From the NCBI GenBank assembly GCA_002401525.1, contig NVTH01000069.1, forward strand, positions 4,878 to 14,458: DNA of 9,581 bases, in the 5' to 3' direction. This stretch comes from Moraxellaceae bacterium. GTDB taxonomy: Bacteria; Pseudomonadota; Gammaproteobacteria; Pseudomonadales; UBA3067. Numbering within the stretch: the stretch's first letter is position 1; each line of letters begins with the position of its first letter. This document shows positions 6,086 to 9,581 of this stretch, in pieces. The position numbers and the translations under genes are program-made. The notes under the pieces were generated by a model. It was not told the origin of the DNA. It did no database searches and was given only the letters and a program-made list of their open reading frames with translations.

Positions 6086-7099
6086 ATGCCCTCTGATCAA
6101 AATAGCCCCAACAAGAAACCCACCGACTCCATTTGTCTCGCACTTTCTGGTGGTGTGGGCGGCGCAAAATTAGCGCTAGGATTAAATCATTTATTGGCCG
6201 AGCAACTGCATGTAATGGCCAATACTAGCGACGACTTTACCCATCTAGGCCTTAATATTTGCCCTGATCTCGATACCGTCATGTACACATTGGCCACTAT
6301 CAATAACAAAGAATTAGGCTGGGGACTCGCCAACGAAAGCTGGCAATTTATGGACGCATTGGAGCAACTCAATCAACCCCATTGGTTTCGGTTGGGGGAC
6401 CGAGATCTCGCCACACACGTCACTCGCACCGAGCTATTACGACAAGGCAACACACTCTCTCAGGTCACCCAACAATTGTCCCAAGCTCTCGGCATTAAAA
6501 GCACGCTATTCCCTATGACCGAACAATCCGTAGCCACTTTTGTGCGCCTTGAAAACGGCTCACCGCTAGCCTTCCAAGAGTATTTTGTAAAGCAACAATG
6601 CGAACCTAAAATCAGCGGCTATTATTTCCAAGGCATAGACGCAGCCGGCCCTAGCCAAGGGTTTCTCGACTCTATTCAAGACTCTCGTTTATGCTCCATT
6701 ATCCTCTGCCCATCAAATCCATTTGTTAGCATCGAACCCATCCTTTCGGTTCCAGGAATCACCGCTGCCTTAACCAATCACCCGGCACCGGTCATCGCTG
6801 TGAGCCCTATTATCGCGGGGCAAGCGGTAAAAGGCCCCACGGCAAAAATGATGCAAGAACTCAACATGCCACTCTCCGCCCTCGGCGTTGCCGAGTACTA
6901 TCAAAAACAACACTCAGGACTGCTGGATGGATTTATTATTGACCACAAAGACCATGCCTTAAAACCGCAGATAGAAGCCCTAGGCATGTCAGTTCTGACA
7001 GCCAATACCATGATGAATACTCTACAAGATCGTGTTACCTTAGCCGAGCAATGTCTTTCCTTGGCCGCAAATTTGACTCACGAGCATGGTTTGTTATGA
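6086..7099 (+). CDS. cofD: 2-phospho-L-lactate (or related) transferase, F420-0-forming
   Basis: Transfers the phospho-three-carbon acid moiety from the GDP-activated precursor made by CofC onto FO, giving F420-0 (or dehydro-F420-0). The 337 residues compare with about 310 in the family; the excess is mostly a polar N-terminus (residues 1-14). Visible motifs are LSGGVGGAKLALGL (20-33) for nucleotide binding, NTSDDFTHLGLNICPDLDT (46-64) with the acidic pair D49-D50 near the metal site, GWGLANESW (78-86), HWFRLGDRDLATH (99-111), then SNPFVSIEPILSVPG and SPIIAGQAVKGPTAKMM further on. All are standard for CofD/FbiA. No strong ribosome binding site precedes the ATG (only an A-rich AAAGAAA). Its stop overlaps the cofC start as ATGA, so the two are probably translationally coupled. 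Confidence 0.95.
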   Translation: MPSDQNSPNKKPTDSICLALSGGVGGAKLALGLNHLLAEQLHVMANTSDDFTHLGLNICPDLDTVMYTLATINNKELGWGLANESWQFMDALEQLNQPHWFRLGDRDLATHVTRTELLRQGNTLSQVTQQLSQALGIKSTLFPMTEQSVATFVRLENGSPLAFQEYFVKQQCEPKISGYYFQGIDAAGPSQGFLDSIQDSRLCSIILCPSNPFVSIEPILSVPGITAALTNHPAPVIAVSPIIAGQAVKGPTAKMMQELNMPLSALGVAEYYQKQHSGLLDGFIIDHKDHALKPQIEALGMSVLTANTMMNTLQDRVTLAEQCLSLAANLTHEHGLL

Positions 7100-7944
7100 C
7101 TCCCAATAAAGCGCCCCGCAGCAGCATATCGACCGCCGCTGTATTGCCTCTAAAATCATTAAAAAATAGTAAGCAACGCTTGGCGCCGGTCTTAAACCCT
7201 CAACAACGTGCAGAGCTTACTCTTGCGATGCTAAAGGATATCCTTCACACCCTGACGTTGTGTCGCGACATCCATAAAATATTTATTGTCACTAACGACC
7301 CAATAGTTAAGCGCCTAGTGGAGCGCATAATGGGGAACAACCCCCAACATCAACCCATCGAGTTACTCGCAGAACCTCGCAAATTATCGGCAGAACGAGT
7401 TGAATCCGGACTCATTAATGCAATCACCCATGCGGGGAAAGTATTAGCGAAACGAAATATTCAACGAATGATATTTATTCCCGCCGACGTGCCTTTAGTC
7501 CGCCCCGAAGAAATACAAAAAATACTCAACCCCGTTTCCGATAAAACGCAGGCACCCAATGGCGTTTTGAATATCGTCCCGGCTTCAGCAAGCGGTGGTA
7601 GCAATTGTATTAGCTGCATGCCACCCGATTGCATGAATTTCAGCTTTGGCGAACAAAGCTTTACTCGCCATATTAGCATCGCCCGCCATTTGAATCTAAG
7701 CACGATAACTACCCATTCAGCAGGACTGGGGTTGGACGTGGATACACCTGAGGACTTGGCTCAATTAGCCAAACGGCTGTTTGAACAAGAATCAGACTTA
7801 GCCGCAAACCCTCATAGCAAAAGCTCTAACAAAGCCCCTAACAAAGTTCATTCTCACACTTATCAATTTTTATCCAGCCACAGCATTTTAAATGCATTAC
7901 CGCCCGCCAATCGAGCAGTTGAATCCATAAGGCTCAGGAATTAA
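7096..7944 (+). CDS. cofC: 2-phospho-L-lactate / phosphoenolpyruvate guanylyltransferase (CofC/FbiD family)
   Basis: Guanylylates a phosphorylated three-carbon acid (2-phospholactate, PEP or 3-phosphoglycerate, depending on the organism) with GTP for use by CofD. The start at 7096 is chosen because it overlaps the cofD stop as ATGA and puts AAVLPLKSLKNSKQRLAP (14-31) at the usual N-terminal position; the frame is open further up, but that part lies inside cofD. Other landmarks are IVTNDP (64-69), GLINAITHA (105-113), IFIPADVPLV (126-135, D131), SFGEQSFTRH (183-192) and LGLDVDTPEDL (211-221, D214 and D216). The three aspartates fit the metal-binding set of the family. The region SASGGSNCISCMPP (164-177) departs from the usual D-G-x-G-T-N-A-L pattern. 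About 50 polar residues after position 230 extend past the normal family end. fbiC starts one base after its stop. Confidence 0.92.
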   Translation: MTPNKAPRSSISTAAVLPLKSLKNSKQRLAPVLNPQQRAELTLAMLKDILHTLTLCRDIHKIFIVTNDPIVKRLVERIMGNNPQHQPIELLAEPRKLSAERVESGLINAITHAGKVLAKRNIQRMIFIPADVPLVRPEEIQKILNPVSDKTQAPNGVLNIVPASASGGSNCISCMPPDCMNFSFGEQSFTRHISIARHLNLSTITTHSAGLGLDVDTPEDLAQLAKRLFEQESDLAANPHSKSSNKAPNKVHSHTYQFLSSHSILNALPPANRAVESIRLRN

Positions 7945-7945
7945 C

Positions 7946-9581
7946 ATGACACACGTTACGGAAATTCAATCATTATTCGACAAGGGCCGAATGCTTTCTG
8001 CAACTGAAGCGTTAACCCTTGCGGAAGTCACCGATACTCAGCAGCTCACTGAAATTGCCGGCCAGATTCGAGACCAAGGCCACGGCTCAATATTTTCCTA
8101 TTCACGCAAAGTATTTATTCCCCTCACCCATCTTTGTCGAGACGTTTGCCACTATTGTACTTTTGCGCAAGTACCCAGCCAAATAAAAGGCGCATTGAAG
8201 GCACCGTATTTAAGTGTTGAAGAAGCCTTAGAAATTGCTCGGCAAGGCGCTCAAAGCGGATGCAAAGAAGCGCTCTTCACACTGGGAGATATGCCTGAAG
8301 CTCGCTATAAAGTCGCCCGTCAATGGCTCCAAGAACACGGTTACGCCACGACCCTAGACTACCTTGCGCACGTCGCTCAAGAAGTATTCCAGCAAACCGG
8401 TTTACTGCCCCACCTCAATCCTGGCTTAATGTCGCTGGAATCATTATTGGCACTCAAAAAAGTGTCCGTCTCAATGGGCATTATGCTGGAAAGCTCATCG
8501 GATCGACTCACTCAAAAAGGCATGCCACATTACGGGTCGCCGGATAAAATACCCGCTCGCCGCATTGAAACCATTCGCCTGGCAGGCGAAGCCGGCATCC
8601 CGTTTACGTCGGGAATCTTAATTGGCATAGGCGAAACCCGTTTAGAAAGAATTGAATCACTACTGGTGCTGCGAGACTTGCATCAACAATACGGTCACCT
8701 GCAAGAAATTATTATTCAAAATTTTCGAGCCAAAGCCAATACGCTCATGGTCAACGCTCCGGAGCCCGATCTCAACGAACTAATCTGGACCATTGCCGTA
8801 GCACGAATTATTTTTGGTCCAGAGATGAATTTACAAGCTCCCCCTAACCTCAGCCCTGGGGTACTGCCTCAACTGGTAAATGCAGGCATTAACGATTGGG
8901 GCGGCGTGTCCCCAGTAACGCCTGACTTCGTTAATCCCGAAGCCCCCTGGCCACACCTGGATAACTTAGCAAGAGAAACCCAAAAAGCCGGCAAACAGCT
9001 CATAGAGCGCCTGGCAATCTACCCAGATTACGCATTAAACGCAGCTCAATGGACTGATTCGAATTTCACCCCAGCGACCTTACAAGCCATTGACGGGCAA
9101 GGCTTCGCACGGGTTGATCACTGGTACGCGGGGGTCACACAAACACCGCCAAAAGCAGATTTAGCTTTAATTCAAGGCAGTCATAAAGAAGCAAGCCGAA
9201 CCATTAAACAAATACTTGATCCATTGATTGATGATTCAAATCAATCCCCCAATGCTAATTCTGTAAACCATCGCAAGGAGCTCAGCGAGCAAGAGATCGT
9301 CACTTTAATGCAAGCCAGGGGGGCAGACTTTACCTACCTGTGCAAAGCAGCCGACAAAGTACGTCGTCAAGAAAATCAAGACACCGTCACTTACGTCGTT
9401 AATCGAAATATCAATTACACCAATATTTGTTATTTTAAATGTCAGTTTTGCGCATTTTCAAAAGGAAAAACCAGCGAAAATTTACGCGGTAAACCCTACG
9501 ACCTAAGCCTTGAAGAAATTCAACGTCGTTGTGTGGAAGCATGGCAACGCGGTGCTACCGAGGTGTGTTTGCAAGGCGGCA
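7946..9581 (+). CDS. fbiC: FO synthase, fused CofG-CofH type (3' end beyond window)
   Basis: Two radical-SAM modules in one protein that build the 7,8-didemethyl-8-hydroxy-5-deazariboflavin (FO) chromophore from tyrosine and 5-amino-6-ribitylaminouracil. The ATG lies one base after the cofC stop, with AGGAA 5 bases upstream. About 545 codons are visible; actinobacterial FbiC has about 856, so roughly a third is missing. The CofG-like half has its iron-sulfur motif CRDVCHYC (C64, C68, C71), then FTLGDMPE (111-118), TGLLPHLNPG, SMGIMLESSSDRL, HYGSPDK, PFTSGILIGIGET, IIQNFRAK, QAPPNL and DDWGGVSP-like INDWGGVSP. The CofH-like half begins after a Ser/Asn-rich linker (about 430-443), with VVNRNINYTNICYFKCQFC carrying C495, C499 and C502. 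Both clusters are intact, so the visible part looks functional. It is the last visible gene of the cofE-cofD-cofC-fbiC run. Confidence 0.96.
   Translation, partial: MTHVTEIQSLFDKGRMLSATEALTLAEVTDTQQLTEIAGQIRDQGHGSIFSYSRKVFIPLTHLCRDVCHYCTFAQVPSQIKGALKAPYLSVEEALEIARQGAQSGCKEALFTLGDMPEARYKVARQWLQEHGYATTLDYLAHVAQEVFQQTGLLPHLNPGLMSLESLLALKKVSVSMGIMLESSSDRLTQKGMPHYGSPDKIPARRIETIRLAGEAGIPFTSGILIGIGETRLERIESLLVLRDLHQQYGHLQEIIIQNFRAKANTLMVNAPEPDLNELIWTIAVARIIFGPEMNLQAPPNLSPGVLPQLVNAGINDWGGVSPVTPDFVNPEAPWPHLDNLARETQKAGKQLIERLAIYPDYALNAAQWTDSNFTPATLQAIDGQGFARVDHWYAGVTQTPPKADLALIQGSHKEASRTIKQILDPLIDDSNQSPNANSVNHRKELSEQEIVTLMQARGADFTYLCKAADKVRRQENQDTVTYVVNRNINYTNICYFKCQFCAFSKGKTSENLRGKPYDLSLEEIQRRCVEAWQRGATEVCLQGG

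Noticed and set aside
7051..7095. Longer cofC reading frame starting inside cofD
   Set aside because: The conserved N-terminal LPLKSLKNSKQRLAP is already near the end of the protein with the ATG at 7096, and the ATGA overlap is the usual arrangement.
8323..8547. Plus-strand 74-codon open frame
   Set aside because: It lies wholly inside fbiC in another frame; the fbiC frame carries the clear radical-SAM motifs.
1..9581. A new defence system, mobile element or gene cassette
   Set aside because: No transposase, integrase, nuclease, toxin, terminal repeats or att-like duplications were found; every long frame belongs to a recognised family.

Overview
The window looks like a chromosomal segment of a gammaproteobacterium. 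This is inferred from the style of CysK, the hybrid-kinase-type receiver domain, the moderate base composition and the tightly packed genes; no rRNA or other taxonomic marker is present. Its main content is a nearly complete locus for making and using the deazaflavin cofactor F420, which is best known from archaea and actinobacteria and occurs only patchily in proteobacteria.

Left part (1-3015): the 3' end of a signalling protein, probably a hybrid sensor histidine kinase with a C-terminal receiver domain (+), converges on cysK (O-acetylserine sulfhydrylase, -). Upstream of cysK, on the same strand, is a PAPS-type sulfotransferase with an unusual N-terminal two-helix membrane hairpin. A hairpin followed by a T-run between the two minus-strand genes may end the sulfotransferase transcript. 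The cysK leader has its own small stem-loop.

Middle (3016-3352): a divergent intergenic region of about 340 bases with no convincing gene. It separates the minus-strand sulfur genes from the plus-strand F420 block.

Right part (3353-9581), all on the plus strand: a luciferase-like (LLM) flavin/F420-dependent oxidoreductase; npdG/fno (F420:NADPH oxidoreductase); cofE (gamma-glutamyl ligase); cofD (transferase making F420-0); cofC (guanylyltransferase activating the three-carbon acid), overlapping cofD by four bases; and fbiC (fused CofG-CofH synthase of the deazaflavin ring, FO), cut by the window end after about 545 codons. FbiC makes FO, CofC makes the guanylated three-carbon unit, CofD joins them, CofE adds the glutamate tail, NpdG reduces F420 with NADPH, and the LLM enzyme is the likely local consumer of F420H2.

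No mobile element, CRISPR array, tRNA or rRNA was seen. The most interesting points are the F420 operon in this host type, the unresolved three-carbon precursor (CofE has no fused nitroreductase domain and CofC has a divergent pocket and a long tail), short tandem repeats directly upstream of npdG and cofD, and the membrane-hairpin sulfotransferase.
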